From the NCBI GenBank assembly GCA_919902965.1, contig CAKKSJ010000316.1:1-5631 (forward strand): a stretch of 5,631 bases of DNA. Direction: 5' to 3'. The DNA is from Burkholderiales bacterium. GTDB taxonomy: Bacteria > Pseudomonadota > Gammaproteobacteria > Burkholderiales > SG8-39. Positions 1 to 5,386 of the stretch are shown piece after piece (the first letter of the stretch is position 1; each line of letters starts with the position of its first letter). The notes under the pieces were generated by a model. The model was not told the DNA's origin. It saw nothing but the letters and a program-made list of their open reading frames with translations, and searched no databases. The translations under genes were made by a program, and so were the position numbers.

Positions 1-1
1 C

Positions 2-556
2 GAGCAGTGGTATTTTCAGCGCTATGTGCCGCATCTGCCCGCGGCGGGGGAAATCGTCCTGTTCGACCGCAGCTGGTATAACCGCGCCGGCGTGGAGCAG
101 GTCATGGGCTTTTGCAGCGCGGCCGAATACCGGGAATTCCTGCGCTCCTGCCCCTTGTTCGAAGAAATGCTGGTTCGCTCCGGCATCTACCTCATCAAGT
201 ATTGGTTCTCGGTAAACGACGAGGAGCAGGAAAAGCGCTTCCAGGAGCGCATCCACAACCCGACCAAGCGCTGGAAGCTCAGCCCCATGGACATCGAGTC
301 ACGCAAGCATTGGAGCGAGTATTCCAAAGCCAAGGACCTCATGTTTGCCGCCACGGACAGAAAGCAGAGTCCCTGGTACGTAGTCAACGCGGACAACAAG
401 AAGAAAGCCCGCCTCAATTGCATCGCCCATTTTCTGCAGCAGGTTCCCTACGAAAACATGACGCCGGTCGAAATCGAGGTGCCGCCAAGGCAGGGCGACA
501 TCGGCTACAAGCGACCGAAGATGTCCAGCCAGCGTTTCGTTCCCAAGGTCTACTGA
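2..556 (+). CDS. ppk2: Polyphosphate kinase 2 (PPK2 family), 3' part, 5' end outside window
   Basis: PPK2 enzymes use polyphosphate as phosphoryl donor to convert nucleoside diphosphates to triphosphates (or the reverse) in the cytoplasm. The frame is open from base 2 and ends at TGA 554-556, giving 184 visible residues of a family usually about 260-300 long, so the start and the Walker A loop lie off the left edge. The visible part opens with QWYFQRYVPHLPAAGE. The Walker B region IVLFDRSWYNRAGVE is at about visible residues 18-32. The lid-type segment RFQERIHNPTKRWKLSPMD and then WSEYSKAKDLMFAATD follow, and the C-terminal SPWYVVNADNKKKARLN is very typical of the family. The single kinase domain suggests class I, which acts on ADP or GDP; this is inferred. 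It converges on the AOR gene with only 23 bases between the stops. That gap holds only a weak GC hairpin (CGGG 562-565 with CCCG 572-575) and no T-run. Confidence 0.93.
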   Translation, partial: EQWYFQRYVPHLPAAGEIVLFDRSWYNRAGVEQVMGFCSAAEYREFLRSCPLFEEMLVRSGIYLIKYWFSVNDEEQEKRFQERIHNPTKRWKLSPMDIESRKHWSEYSKAKDLMFAATDRKQSPWYVVNADNKKKARLNCIAHFLQQVPYENMTPVEIEVPPRQGDIGYKRPKMSSQRFVPKVY

Positions 557-579
557 GCGCCCGGGGCCGTTCCCGTGCC

Positions 580-2292
580 CTAGGCGCCGAGCAGCCCGCG
601 CATGCTCCGGTTGACTTCGGCGCTGCGATGGCGCGCGGCCTTGTTGCTCGGCGCGAGCGGCTCGTTGTAGAAGAAATCCGGCAACTCGTCGTCGGCCTCG
701 GTAAAACCGGCCGCCTTGTTGAATTCCCACTCGAGCTTTATCGCCTCGCGCCCCAGGCTCGTCATGAACGAGGTGTCGAGCTTGGTGCCATGCGCGTCGT
801 TGAGCGCGGTGACGATGAGTTCCGCGCTGACATTGGTGACCGAGCGACCGAAAATGCACAGGCCCAGCGAGTCGGCCGCAGCGCACACTATCTGGATCCC
901 GAGGCTCGCCTCCACCAGTTGTTCGGTAGTCTTGTCCTTGCAGTCGAACACCGGCAGGTTGCCCGCAGTGTGGTCTGCGCCCTGCGCAGTGATCATCATG
1001 GATATGCCGGTCACTTCGATCACGCGCGGGTCGTAGGCGCTGATGCTCTGCTTCTTGATCACCGGAATGCGCGCGACCTTGTAATGCGCGCCTGCACGCG
1101 CCGCGCCCTGCGCGAAAATCCGGCCGCGCTCGTTGCCCTGGCGGATGTCCTCCAGCGCCGCGTGCATGAAGGCTTCGTCGCCGAATTTGCCCAGTCCGGC
1201 TTCCATCAGCACGGCGAGCGTGGCGCCGGCCTCGATGGTATCGATGCCGAGGTCGTTCGCGACGGCGTTGACCCTGGCCACCTGGTCCGGGTGGTCCAGG
1301 CCGCAATTGCTGCCCATCAGGCCGAGGGTCTCGTATTCCAGCGGCGACACCATCTCCTTGCCTTTCTCGTCGACGTAGACATTGCTGCATTCAATCATGC
1401 ATCCGGGCATGCAGGCGTGCGAGATTTCCCCGCCGCGGCTGGAATTCAGCTCGCGGATGTAATCCCCGCCCAGCTTGAACGGACCTTCGGAGGCCTCGAC
1501 CATGCGGCCGTTGCTGAAATTGCGCACCGGCAGCGCGCCGAGGCGGTTGATGATGTCGGCCATCATCGCCGTGCCGGTCGTCTTGTAGCTGTTGATTGCA
1601 GGTTCCTTCGACAGGCGCGCGCCGTATTCGCGGATCGCGCCCATCACTTTCTTGCGATCGTGGAAGGTCGGCATCTTGTGCACATCGATGACGATGGCCT
1701 TGATCTTCTTCGAGCCCATGACGGCGCCCACACCGCCGCGCGCCGACAGGCGCGAGGGCCGGCCATCGGTGTCGGTAAAGGCGATGCCCGCCATCAAGCC
1801 CAGGTACTCGCCCACCGGACCGCACAGCGAGAAAGCGATTTTCTTGCCGTATTTCTCGAACAGCAAGTCGGCTGCCTCGTTGTTGCCCTTGCCCATGTAG
1901 GCTTCGGCGCTGTCATAGCTGATCGCGCCCTCTTTGGTGATGCGCATCACCACCCAGTCCTTGCTCGCGCCATAGAGCGTGAAGCCGGCGATCTCGAGCT
2001 GGCCCATGGCGAAGCCGAAAGTGCCGCCCGAGTTGGCCTCTTTGATGCCGCCGGTGAGCGGGCTTTTGCAACCGACGCTGAGCCGGTTGGCATTGGAGAA
2101 GTTCGTGCCCGCAAACGGCCCGGCCGAAAAAATCAGCGGATTGTCCGGCGACAGCGGGTCGACTTTGGCCGCGCCGAGTTCGAGCAAGGTCTTCGCGATG
2201 AAGTATCTGCCCGCGCGGACAATGTCCTCGCCGTGCAGTTCGTCTGTCCTGACCGAACGGTCGCCAAGATTGATGTGCAGGTATTTGCGCAT
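580..2292 (-). CDS. Aldehyde ferredoxin oxidoreductase (tungsten/molybdopterin, AOR family)
   Basis: AOR-family enzymes oxidise aldehydes to carboxylic acids, or reduce acids, using a tungsten (sometimes molybdenum) bis-pterin cofactor and one [4Fe-4S] cluster. Numbering here starts at a GTG at 2298, which would give 572 residues. I prefer the ATG at 2292 (product MRKYLHINLGD, 570 residues) because GGGGTG lies just upstream and the family starts this way. The N-terminal pterin domain contains LIFSAGPFAGTNFSNANR and SGGTFGFAMG. Cluster cysteines are C296, C300 and C304 (HACMPGCMIECSN) plus C481. Pterin-binding motifs are NDLGID (348-353) and DSLGLC (476-481). The DHTAGN motif (442-447) near the active site is present. 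Length is slightly below the usual 580-620, with no frameshift. No partner subunit or ferredoxin gene is adjacent, so electron acceptor and substrate are unknown. Alternatives are other members of the same family; the family call is very secure. Confidence 0.95.
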   Translation of the reverse strand: MRKYLHINLGDRSVRTDELHGEDIVRAGRYFIAKTLLELGAAKVDPLSPDNPLIFSAGPFAGTNFSNANRLSVGCKSPLTGGIKEANSGGTFGFAMGQLEIAGFTLYGASKDWVVMRITKEGAISYDSAEAYMGKGNNEAADLLFEKYGKKIAFSLCGPVGEYLGLMAGIAFTDTDGRPSRLSARGGVGAVMGSKKIKAIVIDVHKMPTFHDRKKVMGAIREYGARLSKEPAINSYKTTGTAMMADIINRLGALPVRNFSNGRMVEASEGPFKLGGDYIRELNSSRGGEISHACMPGCMIECSNVYVDEKGKEMVSPLEYETLGLMGSNCGLDHPDQVARVNAVANDLGIDTIEAGATLAVLMEAGLGKFGDEAFMHAALEDIRQGNERGRIFAQGAARAGAHYKVARIPVIKKQSISAYDPRVIEVTGISMMITAQGADHTAGNLPVFDCKDKTTEQLVEASLGIQIVCAAADSLGLCIFGRSVTNVSAELIVTALNDAHGTKLDTSFMTSLGREAIKLEWEFNKAAGFTEADDELPDFFYNEPLAPSNKAARHRSAEVNRSMRGLLGA

Positions 2293-2306
2293 GGTCACCC
2301 CGTATA

Positions 2307-2345
2307 GATGTAAATATTGAATCGCATTGAAGCGTCGATTCTACT
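2307..2345 (-). promoter_or_regulatory. AT-rich upstream region of the AOR gene with 10-bp tandem repeat
   Basis: This is the only AT-rich stretch upstream of the AOR start. On the plus strand it carries ATTGAA-N-CG twice at an exact 10-bp period (2316-2324 and 2326-2334), which places the copies on the same face of the helix. Read leftward this is TTCAAT, GCGA, TTCAAT. It is followed by the AT-rich TATTTACATCTATAC just before the ribosome binding site. No -35/-10 pair matches consensus well, so the promoter assignment is inferred from position and composition only. Confidence 0.3.
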
Positions 2346-2349
2346 CTTT

Positions 2350-2649
2350 TCACCCCCGCCTCGTCCCGCCCGCCCTGTGCGCGACCCTGGTTTGAGTGTG
2401 GATATTGGGGGCTGCGCGCCGGCGGCCCGGCGCGCCCGCGTCGTACCTGCCGGAGGAGGGCCAAATCAGGATCGCGGCGGCGAACAGCAGGAGCAGCATC
2501 AGGCCGCTCCAGAAAACGCGAGCGAAAAAACCGCGATTGACCGCGGCGGCAGGACGCGCAGATACTTTGCGGGTGAAGCTGATTTTCCCGACCCAAAACG
2601 CTGCGCGCTGGATTGCCGGGGGCGGCGTGCTTGCCGGCCTGGCCGGCAT
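2350..2649 (-). CDS. Possible small single-pass membrane protein (uncertain)
   Basis: I do not recognise this product. A 99-residue frame runs from ATG 2649 to TGA 2350, and its stop is 57 bases upstream of the AOR start on the same strand. It contains a convincing membrane segment (FWSGLMLLLLFAAAILIW, residues 46-63), preceded by a basic stretch (VNRGFFAR) and followed by a polar, Arg-rich tail. Over 2350-2520 its third codon positions are almost all G or C, like the real genes here, whereas the competing plus-strand frame is less biased there. Against it: the first 26 codons overlap the 5' end of the divergent gene at 2573, no good ribosome binding site is visible, there is no usable later start before the membrane segment, and runs of CAG on the opposite strand can produce Leu by chance. 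If real, it could be co-transcribed with the AOR. Confidence 0.3.
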   Translation of the reverse strand: MPARPASTPPPAIQRAAFWVGKISFTRKVSARPAAAVNRGFFARVFWSGLMLLLLFAAAILIWPSSGRYDAGAPGRRRAAPNIHTQTRVAHRAGGTRRG

Positions 2650-3136
2650 CGTGCTGAGCCAGACGCTGTTGTCGCCGGACTACGCAGTACTCTACAGCGG
2701 CGGCGTGGACGTCGCACATTGCGCCGACATCGACGGCCGGCAGCGGTGCACGTTCATCTACCGGTTTTCCATCGGCAATAGCGGCAAGCTGGCGCAGGAG
2801 AGGCTGCGCATCGAGTGGCCGCTGGACCTACGCCACCTGGGCGTCGAAACCTGGGTCACGGATATCGTCGCGAGCGCGAAAAAGACGGTGCAACCGGAGA
2901 TTTCGCCGCTCTTCGAAACCGGCAGCACGGTCTATAGCATTGACGGACTGATGCCCAATACCATGGTCGGATTCAACGCGAGCTGCCTGGCGTGTACGCC
3001 GGAGCAGCTGCAGGCGATGCGGCAGACGCAGCCCGTCATCCTGGCGCGCGGCACGGTCGAGCGGGGCGATCCGCGCGTGTCGGCGCTGCAGCGCGGGGCG
3101 CTGAACGCGCTTCGCGTCATCGGCCTGTTTTACTAG
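2573..3136 (+). CDS. Hypothetical membrane-anchored protein with four cysteines
   Basis: I do not recognise this family. From the GTG at 2573 the product is 187 residues. A short cytoplasmic start (VKLIFPTQNAARW) leads into one membrane segment at about residues 12-33 (WIAGGGVLAGLAGIVLSQTLL). The remaining ~150 residues should lie outside the membrane. Four cysteines sit there: C50, C59, and C138/C141 in a CLAC motif. The core (FIYRFSIGNSGKLAQERLRI, then VYSIDGLMPNTMVGFNASC) alternates like a beta-sandwich and resembles the 'N-x-G' strand pattern of DUF11/CARDB-like domains; that fold is inferred. The frame is open back to a GTG at 2396, but the upstream part is Arg-rich with weaker third-position GC, so I chose 2573. 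No strong ribosome binding site supports either start. It precedes the response regulator by 122 bases, and that gap has its own promoter-like signals. Confidence 0.65.
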   Translation: MKLIFPTQNAARWIAGGGVLAGLAGIVLSQTLLSPDYAVLYSGGVDVAHCADIDGRQRCTFIYRFSIGNSGKLAQERLRIEWPLDLRHLGVETWVTDIVASAKKTVQPEISPLFETGSTVYSIDGLMPNTMVGFNASCLACTPEQLQAMRQTQPVILARGTVERGDPRVSALQRGALNALRVIGLFY

Positions 3137-3158
3137 CCTCGGGCGCACCAGCTTGTCG

Positions 3159-3212
3159 AAAAATGCATTTGACAAAAATGCATTTGACTCAGGGCAAAAT
3201 GAATCCAAGAAT
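3159..3212 (+). promoter_or_regulatory. Promoter with tandem palindromic 15-bp repeats before the response regulator
   Basis: Two exact tandem copies of AAAAATGCATTTGAC occupy 3159-3173 and 3174-3188. Each contains the perfect 10-bp palindrome AAATGCATTT (3161-3170 and 3176-3185), with centres 15 bp apart. Each copy also ends in a TTGAC that serves as a -35 box. The second, TTGACT at 3184-3189, is separated by 17 bp from AAGAAT at 3207-3212 (4 of 6 matches to the -10 consensus), placing the transcript start near 3219, about 40 bases before the response regulator ATG. The palindromes overlap the -35 boxes, as expected for an operator where a dimeric regulator would block or assist polymerase. 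Promoter and operator roles are inferred from sequence alone. Confidence 0.5.
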
Positions 3213-3258
3213 AGGACTTATCGAGGAAACCCGACTGACAGCATCGAAGGAGACAATC

Positions 3259-3702
3259 ATGGTTGCGATAAGAAAAGTTCTGGTCGTGGATGATGAAGAG
3301 ATCGTGAGGTTGAGCCTGATGAGGACGCTGGCGGGCCAGAACTGCACTGTGGAGGGCGCACTCGGCGGGGAACAGGCGCTGGAGAATTTGCAGGCAGCGC
3401 CGGCCGATGTAGTTATCCTGGATTTGCGCATGCCGGGCATGGACGGGATGACTACCCTGAAAATGGTCAAGGAGCGATGGCCGGAGACGCAAGTGGTCAT
3501 CCTCACCGGCTATCCCTCGGTGTATACGGCGCGCGAGGCAGTCAAGCTGGGCGCGTTTGATTATCTGACCAAACCGGTGGAACCGGACAAAATCGTCGCC
3601 GTGGCGAACGCGGCGATGGCAGAAAGATTGGCGCCGCAAAAAACGGAACAGGGCGCGAAGGCACAGGATCCCAACAAGGGCTGGGCGAAATATCTGGGCT
3701 GA
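3259..3702 (+). CDS. Receiver-only response regulator (CheY-like)
   Basis: This is a phosphoacceptor receiver domain of a two-component system, acting in the cytoplasm. The 147-residue product starts at ATG 3259, with AAGGAG at 3247-3252 six bases upstream. The receiver domain covers residues 5 to ~122. It has the acidic pair D11-D12 (VLVVDDEE), the phosphorylation site D55 (VILDLRMPGMDG), T83 (ILTGYPS) and K105 (FDYLTKPVEP), all intact. The receiver resembles those of NtrC-type regulators. The ~24-residue tail (to GWAKYLG) is hydrophilic and has no DNA-binding or enzymatic domain, so output must come from protein contacts. No histidine kinase is in the window. An in-frame ATG at 3163 within the tandem repeats could extend the protein by 32 residues, but it has no ribosome binding site and is less likely. 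Confidence 0.9.
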   Translation: MVAIRKVLVVDDEEIVRLSLMRTLAGQNCTVEGALGGEQALENLQAAPADVVILDLRMPGMDGMTTLKMVKERWPETQVVILTGYPSVYTAREAVKLGAFDYLTKPVEPDKIVAVANAAMAERLAPQKTEQGAKAQDPNKGWAKYLG

Positions 3703-3727
3703 GCGTACCCAAGGAGAGTACCCAAGG

Positions 3728-3877
3728 TCCCGCATCGAGGTGCTGCCGGAGCAGGTCGCGGGCGGGACGAAAGTCACGATTCATCACACCAAGGTGCCGG
3801 ATCAGCTGGGCAGGCAGCGCGACGCCGGCCGGCAGGACAATTACTTTCAGCCCATGCGCCGGTACTTCGGCGGCTAG
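3728..3877 (+). pseudogene. 3'-terminal remnant of an SRPBCC/AHSA1-domain gene
   Basis: The frame ending at TAG 3875-3877 reads RIEVLPEQVAGGTKVTIHHTKVPDQ and then, after a short stretch, QDNYFQPMRRYFGG. The pattern 'G-T-K-V-T-hydrophobic-x-H...P...YF-x-P-M-x-x-YF' is that of the last strand and long C-terminal helix of small SRPBCC (AHSA1-like) proteins, which run about 140 residues. Only about 50 residues remain. The frame enters the end of the response regulator gene upstream with no usable ATG; the first GTG (3740) would give just 45 residues. It is therefore read as a 5'-truncated remnant. A 10-bp direct repeat GTACCCAAGG (3705-3714 and 3718-3727) sits at the junction between the response regulator stop and the remnant. 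Family recognition is from remembered sequence patterns, so moderate confidence. Confidence 0.55.
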
Positions 3878-3905
3878 CGCCTGGCACCGGCGGAAGGGCG
3901 AAGGC

Positions 3906-4802
3906 CTACATCTCCATCGGCAATCCGGCATCCGCCGCCCATTCGGTCAGCGACGCGTCGTACACCTTGACGCGCTTGTGTCCCAGCATGGCCAGCGCCA
4001 GCGCCACGCTGGTCGCCGCAATTCCACCGCCGCAATAAGTTATCACTTCCGGTTTTTGCAGCGCCTGCGCGAACATCGCGCGCAATTCGTCGATGTTCTT
4101 GAAGGTATTGTCGGCATTCACCTGCGCCGCGGCGGGGATATTGATGCTGCCGGCGATATGACCGCGGCGCCCGTAGGTCACGCCGCCGGTGCCGGCGTGC
4201 TGCTCGGGACGCAGGGCGTTGATGTTGCATACTTCACTCGAAGCTATCGCGGCCAGTACGTCTACCCGGCTTGCCACCATCGCCTCGTTCGGCTGGCGCG
4301 GCGTGTAGCTGCCGGCCGCACGCGCACCGGCGGCGCCGGTTTCAACAGGCCGACCCTCGAACGTCCATTTCTGAAAACCACCGTCGAGCACGGCCACGCG
4401 CGCATGCCCGAATACTTTCAGCATCCACCACAATCGCGTCGCCCACCAGTGACTGGCTGTGGAATAGGCGACGACGTAGCTGTCATCGGATACGCCATAC
4501 CCGGCCATCGCCCCTGCAAAGGTCTGCGCGTCCGGGAGCATGAAACGCAGGCGTGCATGCGGCGTGGACAGTTCCTTCCCGATGTCGACGAACGCGGCGC
4601 CGGGAATGTGACCTGTTTCGAAATCCGCGCGCGCCGGGACCGCGTCATACATCGAATAGTCGGGTTTGGGCAGCAGCAAGGTGGAAGGATCGAGAACCCG
4701 CACGCGCGGATCCTCGAGATGGCGCGCCAGCCATTCGGTGCTGACCAGGAAATCGGGGTAGCGCGCTGTATCAGACACTGATTGGATAGTCATGGAGTCC
4801 AT
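3906..4802 (-). CDS. Two-domain rhodanese sulfurtransferase (thiosulfate/3-mercaptopyruvate type)
   Basis: Tandem rhodaneses move a sulfane sulfur from thiosulfate or 3-mercaptopyruvate to a thiophilic acceptor such as cyanide or a protein thiol, through a cysteine persulfide. From ATG 4802 the product is 298 residues, the normal family size. The N-terminal, non-catalytic domain (about 18-155) has FLVSTEWLARHLEDPRVRVLD, the FETGHIPGAAFVD motif (61-73) and LDGGFQKW (139-146), and lacks a cysteine at its active-site position (YSTASHWWATRLWW). The C-terminal domain (about 175-298) has GRRGHIAGSINIPA (211-224) and the catalytic loop CGGGIAA with C257. That loop differs from the CG(S/T)G(V/I)TA of classical enzymes, so substrate choice is uncertain. 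Starts at ATG 4793 or TTG 4811 are also possible, and none has a strong ribosome binding site. No signal peptide is visible, so it is likely cytoplasmic. Confidence 0.93.
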   Translation of the reverse strand: MDSMTIQSVSDTARYPDFLVSTEWLARHLEDPRVRVLDPSTLLLPKPDYSMYDAVPARADFETGHIPGAAFVDIGKELSTPHARLRFMLPDAQTFAGAMAGYGVSDDSYVVAYSTASHWWATRLWWMLKVFGHARVAVLDGGFQKWTFEGRPVETGAAGARAAGSYTPRQPNEAMVASRVDVLAAIASSEVCNINALRPEQHAGTGGVTYGRRGHIAGSINIPAAAQVNADNTFKNIDELRAMFAQALQKPEVITYCGGGIAATSVALALAMLGHKRVKVYDASLTEWAADAGLPMEM

Positions 4803-4836
4803 TTCTCGCAAATGTTGGCGAACCGCAGCGCCGCGC

Positions 4837-4902
4837 CTATGCCGTCATGCCTACGCTCAATTCTGCGAATAGATTTCGCCTGGGCGCACGCTTGGCCTTC
4901 AT
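4837..4902 (-). pseudogene. 5' remnant of an HTH-type antitoxin gene
   Basis: An ATG at 4902 with AAGAG about 8 bases upstream opens a 21-residue frame ending at TAG 4837. It contains RRNLFAELSVGMTA. The 'R-N-L-F-x-E-L-x-x-G' start is characteristic of Xre-type antitoxins of HigA/NadS-like pairs, where it precedes a helix-turn-helix of some 70-80 further residues that are absent here. The ATG overlaps the TGA of a preceding short frame (4899-4964, ending MKAMLKSEIVSKRST) in an ATGA junction. That is how an antitoxin is often coupled to an upstream toxin, so the preceding frame may be the last scrap of its partner. It lies between the PIN toxin (stop 4961) and the rhodanese start (4802). Family recognition rests on a short match, so it is tentative. 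Confidence 0.4.
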
Positions 4903-4960
4903 GTCGATCTCTTGGAAACTATTTCCGACTTGAGCATCGCTTTCATTGCGTCGCGCTGCT

Positions 4961-5386
4961 TCAGTCAGGCGGCAGCTCCTTGAACGGATTGAAGACCTTC
5001 AATCCGGGCCGGCGGAAGTCCTTATCGTTGCCCGTGGCGATCGTCAGACCGTGACGCCGCGCGGTGGCGGCGATGTAGCCGTCTTCCACGGGCATGCGCT
5101 TGCCTTGCTTTTCCAGCAGGTGCTCCTGATCGGCCCACACGTGCGCGACGGAAACGTTGAAGCCGAGAATGCGACCGCCGAGCGCGTCGACCAAGCGCCT
5201 CAGCCAATTCTGCAAATCGCGGCGCTGGCGACCCTCCTTCGAGCGCACCCAGTATGCAAGTTGGGCAATGACGATGGCGCTGGTGAAGCACCGGTCGCGC
5301 TCCTGGTGCAGCCAGGCGATCACGCGGGCGTCCCCCTGGCGTTTGGCCGGCTGGCAGATTACATCGGTATCAAGCAGCCAGTTCAA
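4961..5386 (-). CDS. PIN-domain toxin (FitB/VapC-type ribonuclease), catalytic Glu replaced
   Basis: FitB/VapC toxins are metal-dependent ribonucleases held inactive by their antitoxin. From TTG 5386 the product is 141 residues, the usual FitB-like size, and begins (M)NWLLDTDVI like the family. The PIN domain covers nearly the whole protein: D6 (LLDTDVI), D102 (MPVEDGYIAATA) and N120/D123 (TIATGNDKDF) are in place, and the C-terminus is the typical KVFNPF. The second acidic residue, normally Glu in a 'GE(I/L)xxG' motif, is Q42 here (IVIAQLAYWV, codon CAA at 5263-5261), so catalysis may be weakened or lost. The TTG overlaps the antitoxin TGA (TTGA, 5383-5386), the expected coupled arrangement. 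A GTG at 5449 would add 21 residues but overlap the antitoxin by 67 bases, and looks less natural. Confidence 0.87.
   Translation of the reverse strand: MNWLLDTDVICQPAKRQGDARVIAWLHQERDRCFTSAIVIAQLAYWVRSKEGRQRRDLQNWLRRLVDALGGRILGFNVSVAHVWADQEHLLEKQGKRMPVEDGYIAATARRHGLTIATGNDKDFRRPGLKVFNPFKELPPD

Noticed and set aside
557..579. Possible bidirectional terminator between the ppk2 and AOR stops
   Set aside because: Only a 4-bp GC stem (562-565 with 572-575) and no T-run on either strand; too weak to call.
112..2307. A 731-codon open frame on the plus strand across the ppk2 3' part and antisense to the AOR gene
   Set aside because: It is antisense to a securely identified gene and its product is Arg/Ala/His-rich with no domain. 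Such long antisense frames arise from codon bias in GC-rich genes.
1913..2719. A 268-codon minus-strand frame overlapping the AOR 5' part and upstream region
   Set aside because: It overlaps the AOR in another frame, has Arg/Gln-rich low-complexity composition and no recognisable motif.
2317..2781. Plus-strand frame of 154 codons overlapping the hypothetical membrane protein
   Set aside because: It is out of frame with the better supported gene at 2573 and its product is Arg/Gly-rich without structure. It is likely a shadow.
3163..3258. Upstream in-frame ATG giving an MHLTKMHLT-extended response regulator
   Set aside because: The receiver domain begins right after ATG 3259, which has AAGGAG at ideal spacing; the upstream ATG lies within the promoter-like repeats and has no ribosome binding site.
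3878..3905. Possible terminator between the SRPBCC remnant and the rhodanese stop
   Set aside because: CGCC/GGCG gives a 4-bp stem with a 7-base loop and no T-run; expected by chance in this GC-rich sequence.
3542..3931. Minus-strand 129-codon frame opposite the response regulator end and SRPBCC remnant
   Set aside because: Product is Pro/Arg/Ser-rich without motifs and lies opposite convincing coding sequence.
3978..4781. Plus-strand 267-codon frame antisense to the rhodanese
   Set aside because: Antisense shadow of a clear gene, with no domain features.
4782..5054. Plus-strand 90-codon frame across the gap before the rhodanese
   Set aside because: It overlaps the 5' end of the rhodanese and the 3' end of the toxin on the opposite strand, with no motif or ribosome binding site.
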